Notes: generated by a model not told the origin, from the sequence alone. A stretch of DNA of 64,000 bases from Pseudaminobacter soli (ex Li et al. 2025) (GCF_003012705.1 NZ_PXYL01000001.1:310001-374000); one strand, 5' to 3'. Counted from the first letter of the stretch, positions 24,770 through 33,197 are shown. Numbers and translations are program-made.

Positions 24770-24910
24770 ATGAAACTTTCGCGCTTCGCGTCGCTTGCCG
24801 CCATTCTGGTCTGCGCACTGGCGATCTCGGCCTGTGCCAATACGATCCGCGGTGTCGGCAAAGACGTCAAGTCTACCGCGCGGGCCGTCGAGCAGGCGGT
24901 TACGAACTAG
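24770..24910 (+). CDS. Entericidin-family small lipoprotein
   Basis: A 46-residue protein starting MKLSRFASLAAILVCALAIS and followed by ACAN, a lipobox with the lipidated Cys at residue 22. The mature part, 'NTIRGVGKDVKSTARAVEQA', is the entericidin A/B pattern. It is expected to be a membrane-anchored small lipoprotein, sometimes linked to a toxin/antidote role. The leader TAAGAGGGAG precedes the ATG at a good distance. A terminator (24958-24986) follows. It is unrelated in function to the neighbouring corrinoid genes as far as I can see. Confidence 0.88.
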   Translation: MKLSRFASLAAILVCALAISACANTIRGVGKDVKSTARAVEQAVTN

Positions 24911-24957
24911 GGACGGTTGAGGGGCGGGGGCCCATCCGGTCTGCTGCCGGAAAGAAC

Positions 24958-24986
24958 AAGGCCGCGCAGAGCGCGGCCTTTTTTAT
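24958..24986. terminator. Bidirectional rho-independent terminator
   Basis: A perfect stem AAGGCCGCGC (24958-24967) with GCGCGGCCTT (24971-24980), three-base loop, then TTTTTT. It lies between the converging entericidin and corrinoid-protein genes and, with A-rich sequence on the other side, can serve both. Confidence 0.9.
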
Positions 24987-24989
24987 TGC

Positions 24990-25688
24990 TTAGGCAGAAG
25001 CGCGGACGTTGTGCCGGCGCTTCATGAAGTCCTTGGCGGTTTCGACCGCCACCGCCGCGTCGCGGCAGTAGGCGTCGGCGCCAACGGCCTTGCCAAATTC
25101 CTCGTTGAGCGGCGCGCCGCCGACCAGCACGACGTAGTCTTCGCGGATGCCCTTTTCCTTCATGGTGTCGATGACGACCTTCATGTAGGGCATGGTGGTG
25201 GTGAGCAGCGCGGACATGCCGATGATGTCGGGCTGGTGCTCTTCGATGGCAGCCAGGTAGTTCTCGACCGGGTTGTTGATACCGAGGTCGACGACGTCGA
25301 AGCCGGCGCCTTCCATCATCATGCCGACGAGGTTCTTGCCGATGTCGTGGATGTCGCCCTTGACGGTGCCGATCACCAGCTTGCCCTGCTTCGGCGCGCC
25401 GGTGGCGGCCAGCAGCGGGCGCAGGATGGACATGCCGGCCTTCATGGCGTTGGCCGAGAGCAGCACTTCCGGCACGAACAGGATGCCATCGCGGAAATCT
25501 TCGCCGACGATGCGCATGCCTTCGACCAGCGCCTCGGTCAGCACCGCATAGGGGACCCAGCCGCGTTCGAGCAGGATGTTGGTGCCTTCCTCGATCTCCT
25601 CCTTGAGGCCATCGTAAAGGTCGTCGTGCATCTGCTGTACGAGTTCTTCGTCGGAAAGCTCGGACAGGATGATCTCGTCGTCGGACAT
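24990..25688 (-). CDS. Corrinoid (B12-binding) methyl-carrier protein, MtbC/MtgC-like
   Basis: A 232-residue protein: an N-terminal four-helix 'cap' domain (about 10-95) followed by a Rossmann B12-binding domain. The base-off corrinoid motif D112-x-H114-x-x-G117 lies in 'GDIHDIGKN', with His114 as the lower cobalt ligand. Other signatures are 'VVDLGINNPVENYLA' and 'GMSALLTTTM'. It carries a methyl group from an MttB-type enzyme (25951-27525 is divergent, 41266-42843 is the second) to the methyl-THF methyltransferase. It is the only free-standing corrinoid protein in the window, so two MttB proteins may share it. The divergent promoter region with the MttB gene is 262 bases long. Confidence 0.95.
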   Translation of the reverse strand: MSDDEIILSELSDEELVQQMHDDLYDGLKEEIEEGTNILLERGWVPYAVLTEALVEGMRIVGEDFRDGILFVPEVLLSANAMKAGMSILRPLLAATGAPKQGKLVIGTVKGDIHDIGKNLVGMMMEGAGFDVVDLGINNPVENYLAAIEEHQPDIIGMSALLTTTMPYMKVVIDTMKEKGIREDYVVLVGGAPLNEEFGKAVGADAYCRDAAVAVETAKDFMKRRHNVRASA

Positions 25689-25950
25689 TTTAATCGGCTC
25701 CTCGTGGCCGCCGGCGGCACTTTACGCACGGCGCGCAATTTCACTCCAATACCTATTACGCAAAGGGCATTTCGCCATAGCTGATTTGCGACTTCCGGCA
25801 AAAGGAAAGCGACTGGAAATTTATAGCTTTGGTTGTCGATTTTGAGACAGGTCTTGGCGCTTGCGGGCCGTTTCGATAAGGGTGCATGACTACGATCCGG
25901 ACAGGGGTGCGAACATGGCGCCCGATGTCTGATTTCTAAGGATGACTTCG

Positions 25951-27525
25951 ATGGAAGATAATCTCTTGTCCGAGCAGGAAGGCTCCGGCACGCGACGCGG
26001 CCGTGGCGCCGGTGGCGGTGCTGCAGCGCGGCGCGCGGCGCGTTCTGGCGGCGGCCCCGGCGTGCAGCAGACCTATATCAACCGCAAGATCAAGGTCTAC
26101 GACGTTCTCGACGAGGAAGGCCTGGCGCTGATCGAGAAGAACGCCGAGATCGTGCTGGAAGAAGTCGGCATCGAGTTCCGCGACGACGCCGAAGCGCTGG
26201 CGCTGTGGAAGCAAGCCGGCGCCGACGTGAAGGGCGAGCGCGTGCATTTCCCCAAGGGGCTCTGCCGCTCGCTGCTCAAGACAGCGCCGTCAATCTACAC
26301 GCAGCACGCCCGCAACGCCGCCCGCTCGGTTCAGATCGGCGGCAATGCCACCGTGTTCGCGCCGGTCTACGGCCCGCCCTTCGTGCGCGACCTCGACGGC
26401 AACCGCCGCTACGCGACGATCGAGGATTTCAACAATTTCGTGAAGCTCGCCTATATGGCGCCGTCGATCCATCATTCGGGCGGCACGGTTTGCGAGCCGG
26501 TGGATGTTCCGGTCAACAAGCGCCATCTCGACATGATCTATGCGCATATGCGCTATTCCGACAAGCCGTTCATGGGCTCGGTGACCGCGCCCGAGCGCGC
26601 GGAAGACACGATCGCGATGTGCAAGATTCTCTTCGGCGAAAAGTTCGTCGATGAGAACACGGTGCTCACCAGCCTCATCAACGCCAACTCGCCGATGGTT
26701 TTTGACGAGACCATGCTTGGCGCGCTGAAGGTTTATGCCCGCAATAACCAGGCCTGCATCGTCACGCCGTTCATTCTCGCCGGCGCGATGAGCCCGGTGA
26801 CTGTGGCCGGCACGCTGACCCAGGTTCTGGCCGAAGTGCTGGCCGGCGCTTCCTTCACCCAGCTGATCCGTCCCGGCGCGCCGGTGATCTTCGGCACCTT
26901 CGCCTCGTCGATCTCTATGCAATCGGGCGCGCCGACCTTCGGCACGCCTGAGCCGTCGCTGGTGTCCTATGGCGCAGCCCAGCTTGCCCGCCGTCTCGGC
27001 CTGCCGTTCCGTACCGGCGGCTCGCTCTGCGCCTCCAAGGTTCCGGATGCGCAGGCTGCCTATGAAAGCGCCAACACGCTGAACTCCACGGTGCTGGCCG
27101 GCACGAACTTCGTGCTTCACGCCGCCGGCTGGCTCGAAGGCGGTCTCGCCTCCTGCTACGAGAAGTTCATGATGGACATCGACCAGCTCGGCATGCAGCA
27201 GAAGTTCTGCGAAGGCGTCGACCTGTCGGAGAACGGCCAGGCCATGGACGCCATCCGCCAGGTTGGTCCGGGCAGCCATTATCTCGGCTGCGATCACACG
27301 CAGGCCAATTTCCAGAGCGCCTTCTACCGCTCGTCGATTGCCGACAATAATTCCTACGAGCAGTGGCTGGCCGAAGGGCAGAAGTCGGCACCGCAGCGCG
27401 CCAACGAACTCGCCCGCCGCTGGCTGGAGAGCTACGAGGCGCCGCATCTGGACGAAGGCATTGACGAGGCGCTGAAGGACTTCATCGCCAAGAGGAAGGA
27501 GTCGATGCCCGACGCCTTCACTTGA
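25951..27525 (+). CDS. Trimethylamine methyltransferase (MttB) family protein, non-pyrrolysine type (paralogue 1)
   Basis: A 524-residue member of the MttB superfamily. No in-frame amber codon interrupts it, so it is of the non-pyrrolysine type exemplified by the glycine betaine methyltransferase MtgB and relatives for proline betaine, carnitine and butyrobetaine. These enzymes methylate Co(I) corrinoid from a quaternary amine. Signatures include 'FAPVYGPPFVRDLDG', 'HHSGGTVCEP', 'IVTPFILAGAMSPVTVAG' and 'FVLHAAGWLEGGL'. The start at 25951 is chosen because AAGG lies eight bases upstream; an ATG at 25942 abuts that site. Residues 14-37 form an Arg/Gly/Ala-rich stretch before the conserved domain. 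The substrate is unknown; a betaine is most likely. Confidence 0.92.
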   Translation: MEDNLLSEQEGSGTRRGRGAGGGAAARRAARSGGGPGVQQTYINRKIKVYDVLDEEGLALIEKNAEIVLEEVGIEFRDDAEALALWKQAGADVKGERVHFPKGLCRSLLKTAPSIYTQHARNAARSVQIGGNATVFAPVYGPPFVRDLDGNRRYATIEDFNNFVKLAYMAPSIHHSGGTVCEPVDVPVNKRHLDMIYAHMRYSDKPFMGSVTAPERAEDTIAMCKILFGEKFVDENTVLTSLINANSPMVFDETMLGALKVYARNNQACIVTPFILAGAMSPVTVAGTLTQVLAEVLAGASFTQLIRPGAPVIFGTFASSISMQSGAPTFGTPEPSLVSYGAAQLARRLGLPFRTGGSLCASKVPDAQAAYESANTLNSTVLAGTNFVLHAAGWLEGGLASCYEKFMMDIDQLGMQQKFCEGVDLSENGQAMDAIRQVGPGSHYLGCDHTQANFQSAFYRSSIADNNSYEQWLAEGQKSAPQRANELARRWLESYEAPHLDEGIDEALKDFIAKRKESMPDAFT

Positions 27526-27621
27526 AGAGAGCCCGATTCTGGCCGGGCTAAAGTGGCCAACATTATTCACAAGGAAGTCTGGCGGACGGCGTTTTCCGAT
27601 CCGGCCCGGAAGGGGTGAGGC

Positions 27622-28311
27622 TTGTCACCCCGCTTCCTTGAAGACATTTCCGCCGCGCTGGCTGAGCATGGTCTCATCCCGCGCGGCGGTTTCGTTTTTG
27701 GTGCCGGCGAGGAAGCTCCGCCCGGACGGTCAGGCTGGCCGGCCAGCTCAGTGCTGCTTGTGGGGCAGGCGGGCGCCGCGCCCTGGCCGCACTTTTCGCG
27801 TTGGCGGGAACGCCAGCCTGCAGACCTGAAAGATCCGCTCGATACCTGGTCACGCGTGGTGATCGGGCAGGCGGGGCAAAAGTTCGGGGCGCGGGCGGTG
27901 TCGCCATCGGACCGGCCGTGGCTGCCTTTCCAGCAATGGGCGATGCGAGCGGAGGGTCTAAAGCCGTCGCCGCTCGGCATTCTCATGCATCCGGAGTACG
28001 GCCTCTGGCACGCCTATCGTGGGGCGCTGCTTTTCGAGATCGAGATTCCGATTCAAGAACCTCGCAAAGTGAGTCACCTTTGCGATGCATGTGTCGGAAA
28101 ACCCTGCATGAAATCCTGTCCGGTCGATGCCTATTCGCCGGGCGGATTTGCCTATGAGGCGTGCCTTGCGCATGTTCGTGGCGCGAATGGCGAGCCTTGC
28201 CGGACTGGCGGCTGCCTCGACCGAAATGCTTGCCCGGCAGGTGCAGAATATCGCTATCCGGCGGACGTGCAGGCCTTTCACATGGCGAGTTTTGCCAGCC
28301 CCGTGCGCTGA
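27622..28311 (+). CDS. 4Fe-4S ferredoxin-like protein next to MttB
   Basis: A 229-residue protein initiated by TTG behind GAAGGGGTGAGG. The first 145 residues lack cysteine and resemble the N-terminal domain of QueG-like proteins. Residues 151-204 hold two cysteine clusters: C154-x2-C157-x4-C162-x3-C166, then C181, C193, C198, C204, enough for two [4Fe-4S] clusters. Proteins of this type occur beside corrinoid methyltransferases. A role as electron donor for reductive activation of the corrinoid, via the 2Fe-2S/ASKHA protein, is a reasonable inference but not shown. It follows the MttB gene by 96 bases on the same strand. Confidence 0.8.
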   Translation: MSPRFLEDISAALAEHGLIPRGGFVFGAGEEAPPGRSGWPASSVLLVGQAGAAPWPHFSRWRERQPADLKDPLDTWSRVVIGQAGQKFGARAVSPSDRPWLPFQQWAMRAEGLKPSPLGILMHPEYGLWHAYRGALLFEIEIPIQEPRKVSHLCDACVGKPCMKSCPVDAYSPGGFAYEACLAHVRGANGEPCRTGGCLDRNACPAGAEYRYPADVQAFHMASFASPVR

Positions 28312-28448
28312 TCGCGTAGGCGGCGGTCTGACGCCCGCCGAACTCTGTCTCATCGCGTTCGCACAAACTTGATCGCTGATCGATTGGGTTGACGCAAAGC
28401 TATCGGGAGAGTTATCTGCGAGTCATCAGATGATTTGATCTTTTTGCC

Positions 28449-29126
28449 ATGCAGCCAGCAACCCGAACCAACCTTGCCGACAGCGCCGCCGCAAGCGTTC
28501 GCGCCGAGATCGTCAGCGGACGCTGGGCGGTCGGCGAGCGGATTCCCAACGAGGCGACCCTCAGCGAGATGCTGTCGGTCAGCCGCGGCACAGTGCGCGA
28601 GGCAGTGCGCGCGCTGGTCTCGCAAGGCTTGCTGGAAACCCGGCAGGGCTCGGGCACCTATGTGCGCTCGGCCGTCGACCCCAGCGCAGCCCTCGACCGC
28701 GTCAAGCGCGCCGGCCTGCGCGACCAGTGGGAGGCACGTACCGCGCTCGATGCCGAGGCTGCGCGCCTCGCGGCCATCCGCCACGCGCCGGCCGATCTCG
28801 AAAAGCTGCGCAGGCTGCTTGCCGCGCGCGGCACGGCCGCCGATGCCGACCGCGAAGCCTTCGTCCGCCGCGACATCGCGTTCCATAGGGCGATCGTCGA
28901 GGTTTCCGGCAACCGCGCGATGATGGAGCTCTACGACTTCTTCACCGGAGCAATCGCCGAGACGATTGATTCCACCCTTGCAGGCCAATTGCCCGAGCCG
29001 GATGCCGCCGCCCACGCGGCCGTCGTCGAAGGCATCGCATCCGGTGATCCGGAGCGGGCTGCCGCTACCGTCCGCGCCTTCATGGCGCCCGTCCTCCACG
29101 AACTCGATCGGCTTCTTTCGCAATGA
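28449..29126 (+). CDS. GntR-family (FadR subfamily) transcriptional regulator
   Basis: A 225-residue regulator with an N-terminal winged helix (about 10-75: 'VGERIPNEATLSEMLSVSRGTVREAVRALVSQGLLETRQGSGTYV' in outline) and a C-terminal FCD all-helical ligand domain. Its stop overlaps the start of the MFS gene by four bases, so it probably controls that transporter and responds to its substrate or a metabolite. The 137-base gap after the ferredoxin-like gene leaves room for its own promoter. The ligand is unknown; FadR-type FCD proteins usually bind small carboxylates. Confidence 0.92.
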   Translation: MQPATRTNLADSAAASVRAEIVSGRWAVGERIPNEATLSEMLSVSRGTVREAVRALVSQGLLETRQGSGTYVRSAVDPSAALDRVKRAGLRDQWEARTALDAEAARLAAIRHAPADLEKLRRLLAARGTAADADREAFVRRDIAFHRAIVEVSGNRAMMELYDFFTGAIAETIDSTLAGQLPEPDAAAHAAVVEGIASGDPERAAATVRAFMAPVLHELDRLLSQ

Positions 29127-30433
29127 ACCAGAATATTTCCAGCCGGGACGACCGGCAGGCCCGGCACGCCGCCATCAACGCGCTCGACGAGCAACTGATC
29201 GACGCGGAGGAAGACAGTCTTCCCAAGCCGCAACCGCCGGTTATGCGCAGCCCGGGTGCGCGCTTCGTGCTCGGCGCCAGCCTCGTTCTGATTGCCTTCA
29301 ATCTGCGCCCGTTGTTTTCCAGCCTTTCGGTGCTGCTGCCGGAAGTGATGCAGGAGGCCGAGCTTTCCACCACGTGGGCCAGCTTGCTGACGACGCTGCC
29401 TGTGCTTTGCCTCGGCGTTTTCGCGCCGCTCGCACCCAAGCTTGCGCAGCGTTTTGGGGCCGAGCGCACACTGCTCGGCGCGCTGCTTCTGCTGGCGCTG
29501 GGCACAGCGCTGCGCGGCCTGGAGTCGGTGCCGCTGCTGTTCTTCGCCACCTTCCTTGCCGGCGGGGCGATCGCCATCGGCAATGTGTTGCTGCCCGGCC
29601 TGGTGAAGCGCGATTTCCCCGATCGGGCGGCGATGATGACCGGGCTCTACACCATGGCGCTCTGCGCGGGCTCGGCGGGAGCCGCAGGCCTCACCTTGCC
29701 GATCGAGCATCTGCTGACCGGCTCCTGGTCGGGCGCGCTCGCTGCCTGGGCCGTGCCGGCCGTCATCGTGGCGCTGATCTGGACGCCGCAGGCGCTGGGC
29801 AGCCGGCGGACGGTCAGCCACAGCGGCTTCCGCGTCACCGGCCTGTGGCGCGATCGCCTTGCCTGGCAGGTCACGCTGTTCATGGGCCTGCAGTCGGCGC
29901 TGGCCTACTGCGTCTTCGGCTGGCTGGCCCCCATCCTGCGCGAGCGCGGCTTCGATGCGACCACCGCCGGCGCGCTGGTTTCACTTTCGGTCATGGCGCA
30001 GGTGGTCACCTGCCTTGCGGTGCCGTCCTTCGCGGTGCGGCAGAGAAACCAGCGCGCGGTGAATGTCGGGCTGGTGGTCATGGCCGTCATCGCCTTGTTC
30101 GGCATTCTCTTTGCGCCCACCTCGACCATCGTGTTCTGGGCGATCCTGCAGGGCGTCGGGCAGGGCGGGCTGATTGCGGCGGCGATGACGCTGATCGTGC
30201 TGCGCTCGCCGGATTCGCATATCGCCGCGCATCTGTCGGGCATGGCGCAAGGCGTCGGCTATGTGCTGGCGGCCATCGGACCGCTGCTGGTCGGGCTTAT
30301 TCGCGGCTGGACCGGCAGTTTCCAGGCGACCGCGGTACTGTTCGTCGTGCTTGGCGTCGGCGCCGCCATTGCCGGTCTGGGAGCCGGCCGTGCGCTGCAT
30401 GTGAGCGCAAGGACCGTGCGGATCGACGACTGA
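29123..30433 (+). CDS. MFS transporter, CynX/NimT family
   Basis: A 436-residue protein with about 12 hydrophobic segments from residue 50 onward, after a hydrophilic N-terminus. It matches the CynX/NimT (2-nitroimidazole, cyanate-type) branch of the major facilitator superfamily, with 'FNLRPLFSSLSVLLPEV' and 'GNVLLPGLVKRDFPDR' as recognisable segments. Inner membrane. It is translationally coupled to the GntR regulator. The transported compound is not known; lying downstream of an MttB module it might move a methylated amine or a breakdown product, but this is speculative. Confidence 0.88.
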   Translation: MNQNISSRDDRQARHAAINALDEQLIDAEEDSLPKPQPPVMRSPGARFVLGASLVLIAFNLRPLFSSLSVLLPEVMQEAELSTTWASLLTTLPVLCLGVFAPLAPKLAQRFGAERTLLGALLLLALGTALRGLESVPLLFFATFLAGGAIAIGNVLLPGLVKRDFPDRAAMMTGLYTMALCAGSAGAAGLTLPIEHLLTGSWSGALAAWAVPAVIVALIWTPQALGSRRTVSHSGFRVTGLWRDRLAWQVTLFMGLQSALAYCVFGWLAPILRERGFDATTAGALVSLSVMAQVVTCLAVPSFAVRQRNQRAVNVGLVVMAVIALFGILFAPTSTIVFWAILQGVGQGGLIAAAMTLIVLRSPDSHIAAHLSGMAQGVGYVLAAIGPLLVGLIRGWTGSFQATAVLFVVLGVGAAIAGLGAGRALHVSARTVRIDD

Positions 30434-30555
30434 CGGGCCTTGGCGATTGCCGCCGGATTTCCAATATTTTGGGAATGAGCAAGTCGGCCCAACCCTTGCC
30501 GACGGCCTTCGCGCGGGTATCTATCGCGCCAGGAACAGCAGGAGAGGGATCGACG

Positions 30556-31281
30556 GTGGCAAAGAAGGACATTGAGATCAGGACCAAGGACGGCGCGGCT
30601 CGAGCCGGCCTGTTCGGCGCGGGCGCAAAGGCCGGCGTGATCCTCTACATGGACGCCTTCGGGCCGCGTCCCGCCCTCGACGGCATGGCCGAGCGTCTGG
30701 CGGGCGAAGGCTATGCCGTGCTGGTGCCCGATCTTTTCTACCGTCATGCGCCTTATGGTCCGTTCGATGCCGCGACCGCCTTCGAAAATGAAGACAGCAA
30801 GAAGGCGTTGATGGCGATCCTAGGGAGCACGACGCAAGAAATGACCATCCGCGACAGCGGTGCGTTCATCGAAGCGCTCGTTTCCGAGGGCGTCACCGGT
30901 TCGGTCGGCGTCGTCGGCTACTGCATGGGCGGCGCGCGGGCGCTCAATGCGGCTGCCAGCTACCCCGACAAAATCAAGGCCGCGGCCTCCCTGCATGGGG
31001 GCAATCTCGCCAGCGACGCGCCCGACAGCCCATACAGGCGCGCGGTCGAGATCAAGGCACGGGTCTATGTCGGCACCGCCGGCGTCGACCGCAGCTTTCC
31101 GCCGGAACAGTCGGCGCGGCTTGCCGAAGCGCTGCGTGCGGCCGAAGTCGATCACATCATCGAAAACTATGTCGGCATGGCGCACGGCTGGTGCGTGCCC
31201 GACCATGGCGCCTACAACAAGGCCGGCGCCGAGCGTCATTGGAAGCGTCTCATCGAGTTCTTCTCGGAGGCGCTGCGCTGA
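30556..31281 (+). CDS. Dienelactone hydrolase family protein
   Basis: A 241-residue alpha/beta hydrolase starting with GTG at 30556 behind GGAGAGGG; upstream in-frame extension exists but has no good site. Signatures are 'VILYMDAFGPRPALDGMAERL', the nucleophile elbow 'GYCMGGA' with Cys in place of Ser, the Asp in 'VGTAGVDRSFP' and the His in 'GMAHGWCVPD'. This is the dienelactone hydrolase family, which opens lactones in aromatic degradation; the present substrate is unknown. It is followed two bases later by the DUF1810 gene, so the two are probably co-transcribed. Confidence 0.9.
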   Translation: MAKKDIEIRTKDGAARAGLFGAGAKAGVILYMDAFGPRPALDGMAERLAGEGYAVLVPDLFYRHAPYGPFDAATAFENEDSKKALMAILGSTTQEMTIRDSGAFIEALVSEGVTGSVGVVGYCMGGARALNAAASYPDKIKAAASLHGGNLASDAPDSPYRRAVEIKARVYVGTAGVDRSFPPEQSARLAEALRAAEVDHIIENYVGMAHGWCVPDHGAYNKAGAERHWKRLIEFFSEALR

Positions 31282-31282
31282 G

Positions 31283-31717
31283 ATGACGGACCTGGCGGAC
31301 CCTTTCGATCTTGTCCGCTTCGTCAGCGCCCAGGACCCTGTCATCGCCGAGGTCTGCGCCGAACTGAAGAACGGCCGCAAGACGAGCCACTGGATGTGGT
31401 TCGTCTTTCCCCAGATCGCGGGCCTTGGCATGAGCGCCATGTCGCAACGCTATGCGATCGGGTCGCTGGGCGAGGCACGGGCCTATCTGGAGCATCCGGT
31501 GTTGGGCACACGTCTGCGGCTATGCGTAAGCCTTCTTCTCGAGGTCGAGGGGCGTTCGGCGCATGAGATCTTCGGCAGTCCCGATGACCGCAAGCTGCGG
31601 TCCTCGCTGACGCTTTTCGAGCAGGCAGCCCCAGAGGATCCGATTTTCCGCCAGGCGCTCGACCGATATTTCGGCGGCGCAGCCGATCAGGCCACGCTCG
31701 ACCTGTTGCGCTCCTGA
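31283..31717 (+). CDS. DUF1810 domain-containing protein
   Basis: A 144-residue protein with the DUF1810 pattern: 'FDLVRFVSAQDPVIAEV', 'GRKTSHWMWFVFPQIAGLGMSAMSQRYAI' in outline, and 'IFGSPDDRKLRSSLTLF'. The Trp/His-rich core is conserved in this family, which is structurally characterised but lacks a settled function. The start ATG overlaps or adjoins the end of the dienelactone hydrolase gene (one-base gap). Predicted cytosolic. Confidence 0.9.
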   Translation: MTDLADPFDLVRFVSAQDPVIAEVCAELKNGRKTSHWMWFVFPQIAGLGMSAMSQRYAIGSLGEARAYLEHPVLGTRLRLCVSLLLEVEGRSAHEIFGSPDDRKLRSSLTLFEQAAPEDPIFRQALDRYFGGAADQATLDLLRS

Positions 31718-31813
31718 GCCCTCTTAAAACTCTAATCAAAGGCAAGTGCCGAAATACACGTTTGGGCAAGGCGTGCCTGATATCGGACACGCCACAGCAG
31801 ATCGGGGGTAGGC

Positions 31814-32101
31814 ATGAACGTTGGGGGAGTCGCGAGCTTGGGTCTGGGCCGTCCCGCTGGAACTGAAGCATCGCAGGGCGCTTCGTTGCACGGAGCCGCC
31901 GAGACGGCGCGGATTCGACAGGATGTCGCCGCCGCGCGCGATGTTGCCCGCTCGGCCCTCACCAATGAACGCTTCCGGCTCATGCTCGAGCAGATCGTCA
32001 CCCCGGCATTGTCGGACGTCCTCATTCAGATGAAGAATGACGGCAGCCAGACGGATCTCCGCACTGCCCAGCAGAGCTACAGCGACGTCAGTTCTACCTG
32101 A
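31814..32101 (+). CDS. Hypothetical protein (95 aa)
   Basis: A 95-residue protein starting behind a GGGGGTAGGC leader. The N-terminus is Gly/Ala-rich, then an Ala/Arg/Glu-rich helical region and 'NERFRLMLEQIVTPALSDVLIQMKNDG'. The C-terminus is Ser/Thr-rich. No signal peptide or membrane segment is evident. The codon use and composition look coding, but no family is recognised. It follows DUF1810 by 96 bases, with no clear terminator between them. Confidence 0.5.
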   Translation: MNVGGVASLGLGRPAGTEASQGASLHGAAETARIRQDVAAARDVARSALTNERFRLMLEQIVTPALSDVLIQMKNDGSQTDLRTAQQSYSDVSST

Positions 32102-32500
32102 GGCAACCAATCCCGACCGCGTTTCAGCGACCAGCGAAACGCTTCCTTGCAGACGGCGCCGATGAACTCATCGCGCGCCGTTTTTGCTTTTTCATCCTGA
32201 CGACAGTTTTTCCCGGCCCGGGGGCGTGCGGGTCGACGGGGGCTGTCCCCCGTTTGCCTACACTTTCATCAGTGCCCCAAGGCGCCGCGATGTTGCTCTC
32301 GCCGGGGGCAGGTGAAGCCATGCGAGATCTTCAGAGAGCGATGAACGTAATGCCGATGCCGTCAATCTTGCAAAAATTTTCGTCGTGAAATCAGAGCCTT
32401 GCTCTCCGTTCGATATGTCTCTCGTGCGATATATCTTGCAAAAGATATATCGTTGAATAGATATATCGCATCAGAAACGAAACCCATGAGAGGTACTCGT
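32102..32500. other. Noncoding region upstream of the PadR gene
   Basis: About 400 bases. The left part has GC-rich runs with weak hairpins; the right part (32395-32470) is AT-rich and contains the PadR operator-like palindrome. I see no convincing coding frame or RNA gene. A small antisense frame around 32124-32321 is judged spurious. Confidence 0.5.
32427..32452 (+). promoter_or_regulatory. PadR operator-like palindrome
   Basis: Arms CGATATATCTT (32427-32437) and AAGATATATCG (32442-32452) with a four-base spacer make a perfect palindrome. A further half site, AGATATATCG, lies at 32459-32468. It is about 50 bases upstream of the padR-family start, where an autoregulatory site would be expected. 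Binding by the PadR protein is inferred. Confidence 0.65.
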
Positions 32501-33091
32501 ATGTTCATGCATGCAAAAATGAAAAACTGCGGCGGCGACTGGTTCATGTCGGGCGCGGAAGGCGGCAGGGGCGGCGGACGCTTCGGCCGCGGAGGAGGCG
32601 GGCGCTTTGGCCGTCACCATGGCGGCCCGTTTGGCGGGCGTGGCCCCCGAATGTTCGATCCCGGCGCGCTGCGGCTCGTCGTGCTCGGCCTGATCGCTGA
32701 GGAGCCGCGCCACGGCTACGACATCATCAAGGCGCTGGAAGCCAAGTTCCAGGGCGCCTACAGCCCGAGCCCCGGCGCGATCTACCCGATGCTGCAGATG
32801 CTGGAGGAAGCCGATCTCGTCTCCTCGCAGACGGAGGGCAACAAGCGGCTGTATTCGATCACCGAAGAGGGCAAGGCCTATCTCGCCGATCACGCCGAGG
32901 AGCTGGCGCGCATCAATGCCCAGCTTGACGAGGCTTCGGCCGAGATGGGCGGGGCGGCGCTGGGCGACGAGTTCCGCGCGCTGCGCCGGGCGGTCGTCAT
33001 GCGGCTGCGCGAGGGCTCGCTGTCGCCCGAGCAGGCCGAAAAGGCCGTGCAGATCCTGAAGAAGGCGCGCAACGACTTCGACAAGCTCTAA
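32501..33091 (+). CDS. PadR-family transcriptional regulator with Gly/Arg-rich N-terminus
   Basis: A 196-residue protein. The first 55 residues are Gly/Arg/Phe-rich (GGRGGGRFGRGGGGRFGRHHGG in outline), with a Cys in 'KNCGGDW'. Residues about 60-140 form the PadR winged helix: 'LRLVVLGLIAEEPRHGYDIIKALE', 'GAIYPMLQMLEEADLV' and 'GNKRLYSITEEGKAYL' in outline. The C-terminal helices ('VVMRLREGSLSPEQAEKAVQIL') mediate dimerisation. The start at 32501 is preferred (AGAGG eight bases upstream). The effector and targets are unknown. A bidirectional terminator follows at 33129. Confidence 0.9.
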   Translation: MFMHAKMKNCGGDWFMSGAEGGRGGGRFGRGGGGRFGRHHGGPFGGRGPRMFDPGALRLVVLGLIAEEPRHGYDIIKALEAKFQGAYSPSPGAIYPMLQMLEEADLVSSQTEGNKRLYSITEEGKAYLADHAEELARINAQLDEASAEMGGAALGDEFRALRRAVVMRLREGSLSPEQAEKAVQILKKARNDFDKL

Positions 33092-33128
33092 GCGTTGCTG
33101 CTCCGGCAGGATACCTGTCTTGGAATGA

Positions 33129-33165
33129 AAAAGGCACCGCCGCAGTCAATGCGACGGTGCCTTTT
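33129..33165. terminator. Bidirectional rho-independent terminator
   Basis: A perfect 11-base stem AAAAGGCACCG (33129-33139) with CGGTGCCTTTT (33155-33165) separates the converging padR-family and bmt genes. Confidence 0.88.
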
Positions 33166-33197
33166 CTTTAAGGTCGGATTACGCCCGCTGTGCGTAA

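Noticed and set aside
28966-30555. Upstream extension of the dienelactone hydrolase frame by over 500 codons
   Set aside because: The extra part is the wrong-frame shadow of the MFS gene; the GTG at 30556 has a good ribosome-binding site and fits the family length.
32124-32321. Minus-strand frame of 65 codons after the 95-aa hypothetical gene
   Set aside because: No ribosome-binding site, Pro/Gly-rich composition and position across GC-rich hairpins argue against coding.
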